A stretch of 64,000 nt of DNA, from assembly GCF_007846085.1 (NCBI RefSeq), contig NZ_VOEJ01000009.1:62001-126000 (forward strand), read 5' to 3'. Below are positions 45,516 through 53,298 of the stretch, piece by piece (the first letter of the stretch is position 1; each line of letters opens with the position of its first letter). Position numbers and translations under genes: made by a program. Under the pieces are notes generated by a model. That model did not search any database, was not told where the DNA came from, and saw only the letters and a list, made by a program, of their open reading frames with translations. Source of the DNA: Mucilaginibacter pallidiroseus (GTDB taxonomy: Bacteria; Bacteroidota; Bacteroidia; Sphingobacteriales; Sphingobacteriaceae).

Positions 45516-46054
45516 ATTATAGGTACAATGCCATTGCCTAAGTTATAACTTAGCCCTCTGTTACGTTTTGCTATGGGCTTTGCAGGTACACCGCCCACAA
45601 CCGTAAAAGGCATAACATCTTTGGTTACTATAGCGCCCGCGGCCACAACAGCTCCTTTGCCAATAGTTACACCGGGCAGTATTACTGCCCTTGAGCAGAT
45701 CCAGGCGAAATCCTGAATTTCTACCGGCGCCCCGGTCTCTGAAAATAGCGCATCATTATAATCATGATGCAGCGTCCAAATCATAACCTGGTTACTAATA
45801 TTGACGTTGTTCCCTATAGTTAAGCCCATGCGCGAATCCAGCAGGGCATCATGGCCTACAACACTACTTTTGCCAATAGTTAATTTCGATGGTCGCCTAA
45901 CCTCAAAGCCCCGGTAAACCCCTGTGCAGCGTCCAATTTTCGCTCCAACAAGCCGAAGCAAACCTATGCGCAAGCTGTGAAAAGGCAGCCGTGCTATAAA
46001 CCGCAGCATAATATAAATGAGCGCACCTTTAATTTTAAGTATCTGATATTTCAT
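45512..46054 (-). CDS. WcaF/NodL-like acetyltransferase (left-handed beta-helix)
   Basis: The 180-residue protein has hexapeptide repeats (IGRCTGVYRGFEVRRPSKLTIG, MGLTIGNNVNISNQVMI), HHDYND as the probable active-site His, and ICSRAVILPGVTIGKGAVVAAGAIVTKDV ending in GVPAKPI, the maltose/galactoside O-acetyltransferase type. It is the last minus-strand gene before the cluster meets the opposing acyltransferase; no terminator lies between the two stops. Confidence 0.86.
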   Translation of the reverse strand: MKYQILKIKGALIYIMLRFIARLPFHSLRIGLLRLVGAKIGRCTGVYRGFEVRRPSKLTIGKSSVVGHDALLDSRMGLTIGNNVNISNQVMIWTLHHDYNDALFSETGAPVEIQDFAWICSRAVILPGVTIGKGAVVAAGAIVTKDVMPFTVVGGVPAKPIAKRNRGLSYNLGNGIVPII

Positions 46055-46066
46055 AAACTACGCTTT

Positions 46067-46792
46067 CTACACTGCCCTTAATGAATTTTCGCGATCAAAA
46101 TCTGTTCGGCTTTTGATAACCCTGGCTGGTACGCCGGCCGCAACCGAGTTGGCTGGTACAGATTTGGTTACAATACTCCCTGCTGCTATTACGCAGCCCT
46201 CGCCAATGTTTACGCCTGCCAAAATGGCAGTGTTAGCGCCTATCCAGCAATTGCTTTGAATAGTGACTTTGCTGCGGGCCACCCCCTGATCTTTTATCGC
46301 TTTGCCGGAGTCAGAAAAATTATGGTTCTCCGAAAACACCTTAACCCCGGGCCCGATAATTACATGTTCGCCAATTTCAATGCCTCCCTGCCCGGCAAGG
46401 TATGTGCCTGCATTTATACCTGTATTGTTACCTATTGAAATGCCTACGCCCTTTTGTGATACTATGCCTGTACATATCAAGGTACAATCACGCGCTATGG
46501 ATACATTATCGCCAATTACAATTCCGTTGGATGATAGCGCGTTGATATACACGTTATCGTCCACAATAAAGTTTCGCCCGGCCGATACCTGATAAGCGTG
46601 CTTGAGCTTTACATTATAGCCCACAAAAAATAATCCTGCCGACCTTTTCAAAAACAGTTTGTGCCAGCCTCCGCGCATTACCTGGTGCAGCCGGGTGGCG
46701 GTTATCACAAACAAATCGCGCAGCGTATAATTGCTCTCCCATTTGTAATCGGGGTTGCCTTTTAGTTTACGAATGATGTTTTCTATAAGCAT
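46067..46792 (-). CDS. Left-handed beta-helix acyltransferase
   Basis: About 241 residues. Hexapeptide turns run from NFIVDDNVYINALSSNGIVIG to WIGANTAILAGVNIGEGCVIAAGSIVTKSV, ending GVPARVI. The probable catalytic His is in VFSENHNFSD. This resembles colanic-acid acetyltransferases. The ATG at 46792 is chosen rather than TTG 46804 (which overlaps the upstream GT more). It lies 12 bp before the WcaF-like gene, so two acetyl groups may be added by neighbours. Confidence 0.84.
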   Translation of the reverse strand: MLIENIIRKLKGNPDYKWESNYTLRDLFVITATRLHQVMRGGWHKLFLKRSAGLFFVGYNVKLKHAYQVSAGRNFIVDDNVYINALSSNGIVIGDNVSIARDCTLICTGIVSQKGVGISIGNNTGINAGTYLAGQGGIEIGEHVIIGPGVKVFSENHNFSDSGKAIKDQGVARSKVTIQSNCWIGANTAILAGVNIGEGCVIAAGSIVTKSVPANSVAAGVPARVIKSRTDFDRENSLRAV

Positions 46793-47912
46793 AAGCTTCG
46801 GCAATTAATGTTAAAAGTAAGTTTGCTGCACGTTGCCATGTAAACTGCTTTACATGTTTTAGCCCTGCTGCCACCTTTTGAGCGTAATAGATGCGGTCGC
46901 CCAGTAGTTCACTTATTTTCAGCGCAATATGTACAGGCTCGTCCGGGTTAATATAAACTGCGGCATCGCCGCAAACCTCGGGCATGGCAGTACGGTTTGA
47001 CACCACTACAGGCACTCCGCATTTCATGGCCTCGAGCGGCGGTAGACCAAAGCCTTCCGCAAATGAGGGAAAACAAAAAACTGTCGCCCTCGCATAAATA
47101 ATATACAGATCGGCAAGCGGCACGTGGCCCGTAAATATCACCCTGTTGTTTAAATCGAGCTCCGCTATCTGCCTTTGCAAAACGCTGGTTTCGGCACCCC
47201 TCTCGCCCACTATCAGCATCTGTATTTTTGATTTGATGAGCGGCATAGCTGTTATCAGCTTGCTTATATTTTTACGCACATTTACCCTGCCTACATACAG
47301 TATGTATTGCGCCGGTAGCCGGTAACGCTCTTCAACCTCTTTTACCTCCGCTTCCGGGTAATCACTAAGTGGTTTAAAGTTTTCGTCAACTCCATGGTGC
47401 ACCACTTTAACATCACCTTCAGCAGCAATTTGATGATCAACAATACGCCGCTTTTCGTGATTGGATATCGTGATGATCATATTTGCCGCACGTGCAAGGC
47501 TGGTCATCTTTTTAAAGTAAAACCGCTCGCCACGTGTGTAGTATTTTGGCATATCCAAGAACAACACATCGTGGATGTATGCCACCTTAAATAACTTAGC
47601 CGGCCAAAAGCTTCCAAAGTTTTGATAAACGACAATATCCAGTTTATACCTGCGCGCCGCAAGCGGCAGCGCCAACATGTTTAATAATAAATTTGGCAAA
47701 CCCGGTAGAAATATCAGCTTCACCGATTTATCAAAAGTTTCCCTCGCCAGCTGTTTATCCTTGCTGTTTAGTATCAGGTAAATATCAAAGCCTAGTGGGT
47801 TAGCTAAAACATTATTAACCAGATTACGCACCACAACATGCCCGCTTGGAGGGCCTTCAAAATACCATTTGGCATCAATGCCTATCTTTATTTTGTCACG
47901 CCCGCCCGTCAT
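46767..47912 (-). CDS. Glycosyltransferase family 4, mannosyltransferase-like
   Basis: The 381-residue GT-B enzyme has IGIDAKWYFEGPPSGHVVVRNLVNNV at the start, YIHDVLFLDMP and VVHHGVDENF (the WbaZ/MtfB-like pattern), then LYVGRVNVRKNISKLI and FPSFAEGFGLPPLEAMKCGVPVVVS with EX7E intact. This subgroup often uses GDP-mannose, an inference only. It overlaps the downstream acyltransferase by 26 nt and follows the upstream GT by 3 bp. Confidence 0.88.
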   Translation of the reverse strand: MTGGRDKIKIGIDAKWYFEGPPSGHVVVRNLVNNVLANPLGFDIYLILNSKDKQLARETFDKSVKLIFLPGLPNLLLNMLALPLAARRYKLDIVVYQNFGSFWPAKLFKVAYIHDVLFLDMPKYYTRGERFYFKKMTSLARAANMIITISNHEKRRIVDHQIAAEGDVKVVHHGVDENFKPLSDYPEAEVKEVEERYRLPAQYILYVGRVNVRKNISKLITAMPLIKSKIQMLIVGERGAETSVLQRQIAELDLNNRVIFTGHVPLADLYIIYARATVFCFPSFAEGFGLPPLEAMKCGVPVVVSNRTAMPEVCGDAAVYINPDEPVHIALKISELLGDRIYYAQKVAAGLKHVKQFTWQRAANLLLTLIAEAYAYRKHHS

Positions 47913-47915
47913 ATG

Positions 47916-49208
47916 CTACACAGCAACTAATTGCCCTTTATTGGCCCGGGCGTGGTAAACGTTAATGGCTTCTTCATAAAACCCATCGAGCCGTGCCAGC
48001 CTTTTTTGCCAGTTGTGCACAGCTGCGCAGTGCAAAGTTGCTTCCGCTTTTTCAATCAACTGAACAGGGTTTTCCAATATGCTGTTCAACACCAGTACAA
48101 AACCTGCAAGCACATCCTGATACGCACCGTTGTTCACTTTGTACCCGCTGTTTTCGGTAACCAAATCAGCCATGCCAAAATGGTTTATGGTAAGTGTTGG
48201 CACGGCGTTACTCAGTGCCTCGAACACCACGTTAGGGTTATCTTCGGCTATGCTGGTTACAATATGCAAGTGCGATCCGGCCATAATTTGCACGGCTTCT
48301 TTACGGTCAATCATGCCATGCCACTTAATCTTATCACTGATGCCCAAGTCTGCTGCCATTTGTTTTAGGCTGGCAGTTAAGGGTCCTGTTCCCAATACGT
48401 TTAACACCCAGTTTTTATAATTTACCCCCGCGAGCGCCTGCAAGCACAGCTTCATGTTTTTACGTTCGTTATGCGTTCCAGCCCAAACCAATTTAACCTG
48501 GCTGTCGAGCTTTCTGAATTTTGTAGCGTCCAACTCTGGTTCCTTTATGAGCCAGGGTTCGGCCCAATGGTAACTTTCCCGACCGAACTTTTCTTTAATA
48601 GTACGCTGCCCAGTAGTGGTTGCAGCAATCAATACATCAGCCCTTTTAAACGCGTCTTTAATGCGTGTTGAGTAATTGAGCTGAAAGTAATTAATCAAAT
48701 TTTTGGCTTTGAATTGTAGCCTTGAGCGTAATGGCATATCCTTTATCAGCCTGTCATCAATCTTCATCATGCCGCCTATAGGCCCCCAAACCATTGGCTT
48801 TTTTAGTTGCCACAAAAAGCCCGGCTCCCGGTAACCGATTGGCCCCAACTGGTGCACCACATCAAAATCAATATTTGCAGATAGTGCTCTGGCTGTACGT
48901 AATGCCGCTTTTTGCCAGAGGTAGTATGCGAAGTAGAAAAACCAACCCGCGCCTGCTTTATTGAGCAAATTGATAGTGTTAGCAAGCCTGCTTGCACCTA
49001 CTTCAACAAATGTGACGTTGGGCACAGGCGTTTCTGCCATGTATTTGCGCAAAGTTTGGGTATCACCCATATGATCGTCAGACATGCCGTAGAGCACCCA
49101 TACATCGTGCTTTTTTGCCAGATAGTTAATTGTATTCCACGCGGCGCCATACTCAGAGCCACGATAGGGAGAAACCGCATAGGCAGATATCAAGATCTTT
49201 TTTCTCAT
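47916..49208 (-). CDS. Glycosyltransferase family 4
   Basis: The 430-residue GT-B protein has ISAYAVSPYRGSEYGAAWNTINYLAKKHDV at the N-terminus, HQLGPIGYREPGFLWQLKKPMVWGPIGG (a motif seen in many Bacteroidota EPS transferases), LVWAGTHNERKNMKLCLQAL in domain 2 and SIAEDNPNVVFEALSNAVPTL (EX7E-like). It follows the GT2 gene by 3 bp and precedes the mannosyltransferase-like gene. Confidence 0.87.
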   Translation of the reverse strand: MRKKILISAYAVSPYRGSEYGAAWNTINYLAKKHDVWVLYGMSDDHMGDTQTLRKYMAETPVPNVTFVEVGASRLANTINLLNKAGAGWFFYFAYYLWQKAALRTARALSANIDFDVVHQLGPIGYREPGFLWQLKKPMVWGPIGGMMKIDDRLIKDMPLRSRLQFKAKNLINYFQLNYSTRIKDAFKRADVLIAATTTGQRTIKEKFGRESYHWAEPWLIKEPELDATKFRKLDSQVKLVWAGTHNERKNMKLCLQALAGVNYKNWVLNVLGTGPLTASLKQMAADLGISDKIKWHGMIDRKEAVQIMAGSHLHIVTSIAEDNPNVVFEALSNAVPTLTINHFGMADLVTENSGYKVNNGAYQDVLAGFVLVLNSILENPVQLIEKAEATLHCAAVHNWQKRLARLDGFYEEAINVYHARANKGQLVAV

Positions 49209-49211
49209 CTC

Positions 49212-49979
49212 CTATTGATGTTGCACCGCGCCAAACGGATCCTTGTAAAAATACCGCCACCTTATCATATCCAGCTTTTTAAATATGTATGAGAGACTAT
49301 AAGATCGCCCTCTTAAAAAAAGGCGCATCACAGCCATTTCTTCTTTGTGCATTTGCCATACATTGCCGCTTGCGCCGCCTACCCTCATGTTGGCTATTAA
49401 CTTATTGATGTATTTAATTTGATAGCCGGCTGCCCTGATGCGCATCAGCATTTCAAAATCCATGGCTATTTTAAGGGTGATGTTGTAGTTACCTATTGCA
49501 TTATATACCCGTTTGCGTATAAAACAACTTGGGTGCATAATGTACATGCCAAAGTTTAGCCGGTTTACCTTGCTTTTTTTCAGTCTTTTGTAGCCATTCT
49601 TACCCATCAGCATAATGTTTCCGCAGCATACGTTGTCCTCTACACTCACAGCCTTCATTATCAATTCAACCGCGTTGGGCTCATACCAGTCGTCGGCATT
49701 TATCATGCCTATCCAGTCGCCGCTGGCCAGGGCAATCCCTTTGTTAAAACCATCGGCAATGCCCTTATCAGGTTCGCTAACAAAACGTGTTATGCGGTCC
49801 TGGTACCTGTTTAAAACTTCGAGCGTTCCATCGGTAGATCCGCCGTCGATAACGATGTACTCTATATTCGGATAGGTTTGATTCAGCACGCTCAGCACTG
49901 TATCTTCAACAGTTTGTACTGCATTGTAAACCACGGTTACAATGCTCACTTTGGGTAGGCCTTCAATAAAATTTTCCAT
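49212..49979 (-). CDS. Glycosyltransferase family 2, WcaA-like
   Basis: About 255 residues. VSIVTVVYNAVQTVEDTVLSVLNQTYPNIEYIVIDGGSTDGTLEV and GMINADDWYEPNAV (DD metal motif near 94) define a compact GT2 domain with little beyond it. The ATG at 49979 is chosen; TTG 49994 would overlap the polymerase gene by 4 nt and is an alternative. Confidence 0.88.
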   Translation of the reverse strand: MENFIEGLPKVSIVTVVYNAVQTVEDTVLSVLNQTYPNIEYIVIDGGSTDGTLEVLNRYQDRITRFVSEPDKGIADGFNKGIALASGDWIGMINADDWYEPNAVELIMKAVSVEDNVCCGNIMLMGKNGYKRLKKSKVNRLNFGMYIMHPSCFIRKRVYNAIGNYNITLKIAMDFEMLMRIRAAGYQIKYINKLIANMRVGGASGNVWQMHKEEMAVMRLFLRGRSYSLSYIFKKLDMIRWRYFYKDPFGAVQHQ

Positions 49980-49990
49980 AGTAGTAATTG

Positions 49991-51262
49991 TCAAGCTGGT
50001 TGCATATCGGCATATTCATAGGTTATTGCCTTTCTGGCAACCCGTATCTTATATAATAATGAATGAAAATTGAGGTAACTGTAACCAAGGGTTATCATCA
50101 GTATGCTCATTTCCATGTTGAAAAATGCAGTGACTATGTAGTTTGTTATCATCAGGCTTAGTATACAGCCAATGGTTAGGGCGGCAAACAAACGCACAAT
50201 GGGTTTAGCGGCGCGATTGGCATAAATGCGCCAGTTCATTAAAACAATCCCAAAAAATAAGCTGAGATAACAAATCACCCCTAATGCACCTGTTTTAACT
50301 AGTATATAAAGCCAGCCGTTATGCAGCACAGGGATATACTGAAAATCAGTATCCTGACCCAGCCTTACAAATGTTCTTAGGTTGATAAGTTTACCCATTT
50401 CGCCAAAAACCTGGTCCTGCGTGCTGCCTTCCAGGTAACCGCGCAAAGCCATAAAGGCCTCGTAACCGCGATAACGAGTGTTGATATCCTCGTCGGTATT
50501 GTAATCGCCTATGGTAAGCTCACTAAAGGAGTGCAGCGTTTTGCCTACAAAGCTTTCTGAGGCACCTGCATCAAATGACAATACTGGCAGAAAGGTGAAT
50601 GCAACTATTAAAAACAATATCGCCGGGAAAATCCATACTTTTTTTACCCTGTCGGCCACCAGCAGGAATAAGAAGCACAATAAGATTAAAGCGTACGTGC
50701 GCGATGCAAACATGTACATGCCAAAAGCATTTACGCCGGTAAGCAGCCTGAACCAAAATGGTGTAAACAAGCGGATATGAAACTTATATGTAAGCAGCAA
50801 ACACGCTAATGCCAACGGCGGGCCAGGAGCCCCGACGATACCTACCGCATAATGCGCAGCATACGGATCAAGCAAGGCGCGTGGCCCCATATAGTCGATA
50901 GATATACCTGTAACTACTACCGACGTTATTACACCTGTAAAAACAAGTGTTTTAAGAAAGTACTTGATATCCAACCGGCAAGCCAAAATAATGCCGCTAA
51001 GAATAAGCATTACCGGCACCGTAAAATAGTACATATCCTTAAGTATAAGATAGTTGTTGTTTTTGTAACCATTGATAAAACCAAGCACGGCGGGTATCAG
51101 CAAAACAGCAAAAAGCCGCACCACCTTTAAAGCCGCAAAATGCTTTTTCATGGGGATGGCAATAACCAGGCATGATATACCCAATACCACCGCCTGCATC
51201 CTGAAAAAGGATGCCAGCACCAGTATCATTAGCATAAGCGGGTATATGCGTTTGTTTAACAT
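49991..51262 (-). CDS. wzy: Wzy-like O-antigen polymerase/ligase (locus B)
   Basis: The 423-residue integral membrane protein has about 11 hydrophobic segments and a long periplasmic-type loop (SFDAGASESFVGKTLHSFSELTIGDYNTDEDINTRYRGYEAF), containing the HNGWLYILVKTGALGVI segment typical of the O-antigen ligase/polymerase superfamily. The start is ATG 51262, overlapping the upstream stop as TAATG; the longer frame upstream is not native. It would join locus B repeats at the periplasmic face. Confidence 0.84.
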   Translation of the reverse strand: MLNKRIYPLMLMILVLASFFRMQAVVLGISCLVIAIPMKKHFAALKVVRLFAVLLIPAVLGFINGYKNNNYLILKDMYYFTVPVMLILSGIILACRLDIKYFLKTLVFTGVITSVVVTGISIDYMGPRALLDPYAAHYAVGIVGAPGPPLALACLLLTYKFHIRLFTPFWFRLLTGVNAFGMYMFASRTYALILLCFLFLLVADRVKKVWIFPAILFLIVAFTFLPVLSFDAGASESFVGKTLHSFSELTIGDYNTDEDINTRYRGYEAFMALRGYLEGSTQDQVFGEMGKLINLRTFVRLGQDTDFQYIPVLHNGWLYILVKTGALGVICYLSLFFGIVLMNWRIYANRAAKPIVRLFAALTIGCILSLMITNYIVTAFFNMEMSILMITLGYSYLNFHSLLYKIRVARKAITYEYADMQPA

Positions 51263-51924
51263 TATGCTGTTTGTTGTTCTGACGGATAAAGGTTGCCGTA
51301 AGTATTGCGCACAAATTTTGCCGGGTTGCCAATCCATATCTGCTCATCGGGAATGCTCTCAAAAACTACCGAGCCTGCGCCAACAATTGAGTTTTTACCT
51401 ATAGTAACTCCTTTTAGTATCGTGCTGTGCCCACCTATAAAAGCTCCTTCTTTAATATGCACGTCGGCGCAGCGCACACCGTCTATACGCTCGGGTACAC
51501 TGTTACGCATTTCGGCATAAAGCGAGTGGAAATCAGTATCATAGATGACGGTATTTATGCCAATTTTGACGTTATCTTCAATAACGATGCGTTTACGGCT
51601 GATAATAGCAGCTGATGTAAGGCCTACGTTATCACCTATTATTATTTCGGCACCCGGGCCGGCTACAAAATAACATTGCTGCTGCCTTCCGCCCATGGCA
51701 TGGTATTTACCGCTATTGAACCTGAAACCATGCCCCACTTTAAACCTGCCTTTCAGGTTAATGTCAACTATGGGCACACCGTAACTCACAAAGTCCTTTT
51801 TAAAGTCGACCGCATTCAGGTGAAACTTAAAACAAGTTATTACCCAAGAATATCTGCGTGCACAACCGTAGTAAAGTACCCTCAAACCCCTGTATGCTTT
51901 TCTGATGACGTTTGCTAAACTCAT
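51262..51924 (-). CDS. Left-handed beta-helix acyltransferase, paralogue of the 44850 gene
   Basis: About 220 residues. An N-terminal helix region is followed by PGAEIIIGDNVGLTSAAIISRKRIVIEDNVKIGINTVIYDTDFHSLY and IGGHSTILKGVTIGKNSIVGAGSVVFESIP. The DTDFH motif and layout match the plus-strand acyltransferase at 44850-45515. The ATG at 51924 lies 10 bp after the flippase stop; the frame extending to 51999 lies within the flippase gene and is not native. Confidence 0.84.
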   Translation of the reverse strand: MSLANVIRKAYRGLRVLYYGCARRYSWVITCFKFHLNAVDFKKDFVSYGVPIVDINLKGRFKVGHGFRFNSGKYHAMGGRQQQCYFVAGPGAEIIIGDNVGLTSAAIISRKRIVIEDNVKIGINTVIYDTDFHSLYAEMRNSVPERIDGVRCADVHIKEGAFIGGHSTILKGVTIGKNSIVGAGSVVFESIPDEQIWIGNPAKFVRNTYGNLYPSEQQTA

Positions 51925-51934
51925 GGTAGTTTTG

Positions 51935-53293
51935 TTAAGCGTTAAATATGCCGGTAGCTGTTTTATTAATGATTTTACGCGTTTGTATGGAGAAAACAAT
52001 ACCCATCACAATGAATATTATTGTGTTGGAAAGCGGCACGCCCGCAATGCCAATTGACTTACCCAAAAAAATTGATAGCGGTATATTTGCAAGCGAGCCT
52101 ACTATACCCACATAAAATTGTAGCTTAATTTTGCCGATACCGTTTAGCAACTGCACATGAATGGCCTGCCATATCAGGGTTATCATTTGTATGCACATGG
52201 ATAATGATAAAGCAAATGGTATGGTAACGGCTTGCTTAAGCCATATTTTGTAAACCCAAGGTGATATTACCAGTAGCGCCACGCTGCATACACACAGGGC
52301 TAGCCACAACTTATTTATTTTCGCCAATGCACGCTTTATCCAGGCATAGTCGTCTTTTATGAAAGCCTCGGTACATGCGCTCCAAAATGGTGTAATAATC
52401 ACCACAAAGAACATAAGTACAACCGAAAAAAGCTTATACACCACGTTAAACGTGGTCACCTCCTGCGGACCAAATATTTGGGTTATAACGATGTTATCTG
52501 TTTCATATAACACTAAGGCATTTATTTGAAGAAAAAAGAATAATCCGCCTGCCCCAAGCATTTCGCGCGCATAGGTTTTGTTGGCCAGTTTAAAACTCGG
52601 TGCTATGTAATGAAATTCCCCCTTGTAATACCAGAAGCTTGCTATTAATGAAACCAGCAGCGGTATGCCTCCCATCACTACAACCAAGGCCACCAAGGAG
52701 CCCGGATAGATGCGCATAAGCATAAGGATGGCCACGAGCGTAAATACCTGCCCTATAACATTTAACATGGCCACCTTGGCCGGTGCCTGGTTGGCCGTTA
52801 GCACTGTGTTAATAAGCTGCGCCACAAACTGCACGCAAAAAAAACAAAACACCAGCAGCACAAGCTTATTCCAGTCGGCATCATTGGCTCCAACGTTTAA
52901 TATGGCAGCCCAGTTGATGAATGGATTAACTGTATAAATCACAACAAACAACGCTGCAGCTATTGCTATGAGCATAGCATAGGTTGAACTTACATAGCTG
53001 CGTGCCTGCTCATAATTACCAAGGGTTATTGCCTGCGTGAGTTTATTTTTTAACCCATTACCCAAACCCATGTCAAACATAAGTGCCCAGGTAATTATGG
53101 AGCTTAGCGTTAGCCATACGCCAAACTGAGTTGCATTAACGTAATTAATGGTGAGCGGTATCAAAACCATGCTAATGCCTACACTAACTACCTTAAGCAA
53201 AACCGACTGTAAGACATTCATTTTTGCCTTTACCGACCGCTGATGGCCGCGGGTAAAGAAATGAAGTATGTTTGTATGTATAGCCTTCAGCAT
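51935..53293 (-). CDS. wzx: Wzx-type oligosaccharide flippase
   Basis: The 452-residue protein has about 12-14 hydrophobic segments and the MATE/MOP fold seen in Wzx proteins (VVSVGISMVLIPLTINYVNATQFGVWLTLSSI near 37-67, MGLGNGLKNKLTQAI near 78). It moves lipid-linked repeat units across the inner membrane. It is the only flippase in the window, so locus A may share it or use another. It ends 10 bp before the acyltransferase start and begins 5 bp after the kinase stop. Confidence 0.9.
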   Translation of the reverse strand: MLKAIHTNILHFFTRGHQRSVKAKMNVLQSVLLKVVSVGISMVLIPLTINYVNATQFGVWLTLSSIITWALMFDMGLGNGLKNKLTQAITLGNYEQARSYVSSTYAMLIAIAAALFVVIYTVNPFINWAAILNVGANDADWNKLVLLVFCFFCVQFVAQLINTVLTANQAPAKVAMLNVIGQVFTLVAILMLMRIYPGSLVALVVVMGGIPLLVSLIASFWYYKGEFHYIAPSFKLANKTYAREMLGAGGLFFFLQINALVLYETDNIVITQIFGPQEVTTFNVVYKLFSVVLMFFVVIITPFWSACTEAFIKDDYAWIKRALAKINKLWLALCVCSVALLVISPWVYKIWLKQAVTIPFALSLSMCIQMITLIWQAIHVQLLNGIGKIKLQFYVGIVGSLANIPLSIFLGKSIGIAGVPLSNTIIFIVMGIVFSIQTRKIINKTATGIFNA

Positions 53294-53298
53294 AGCTA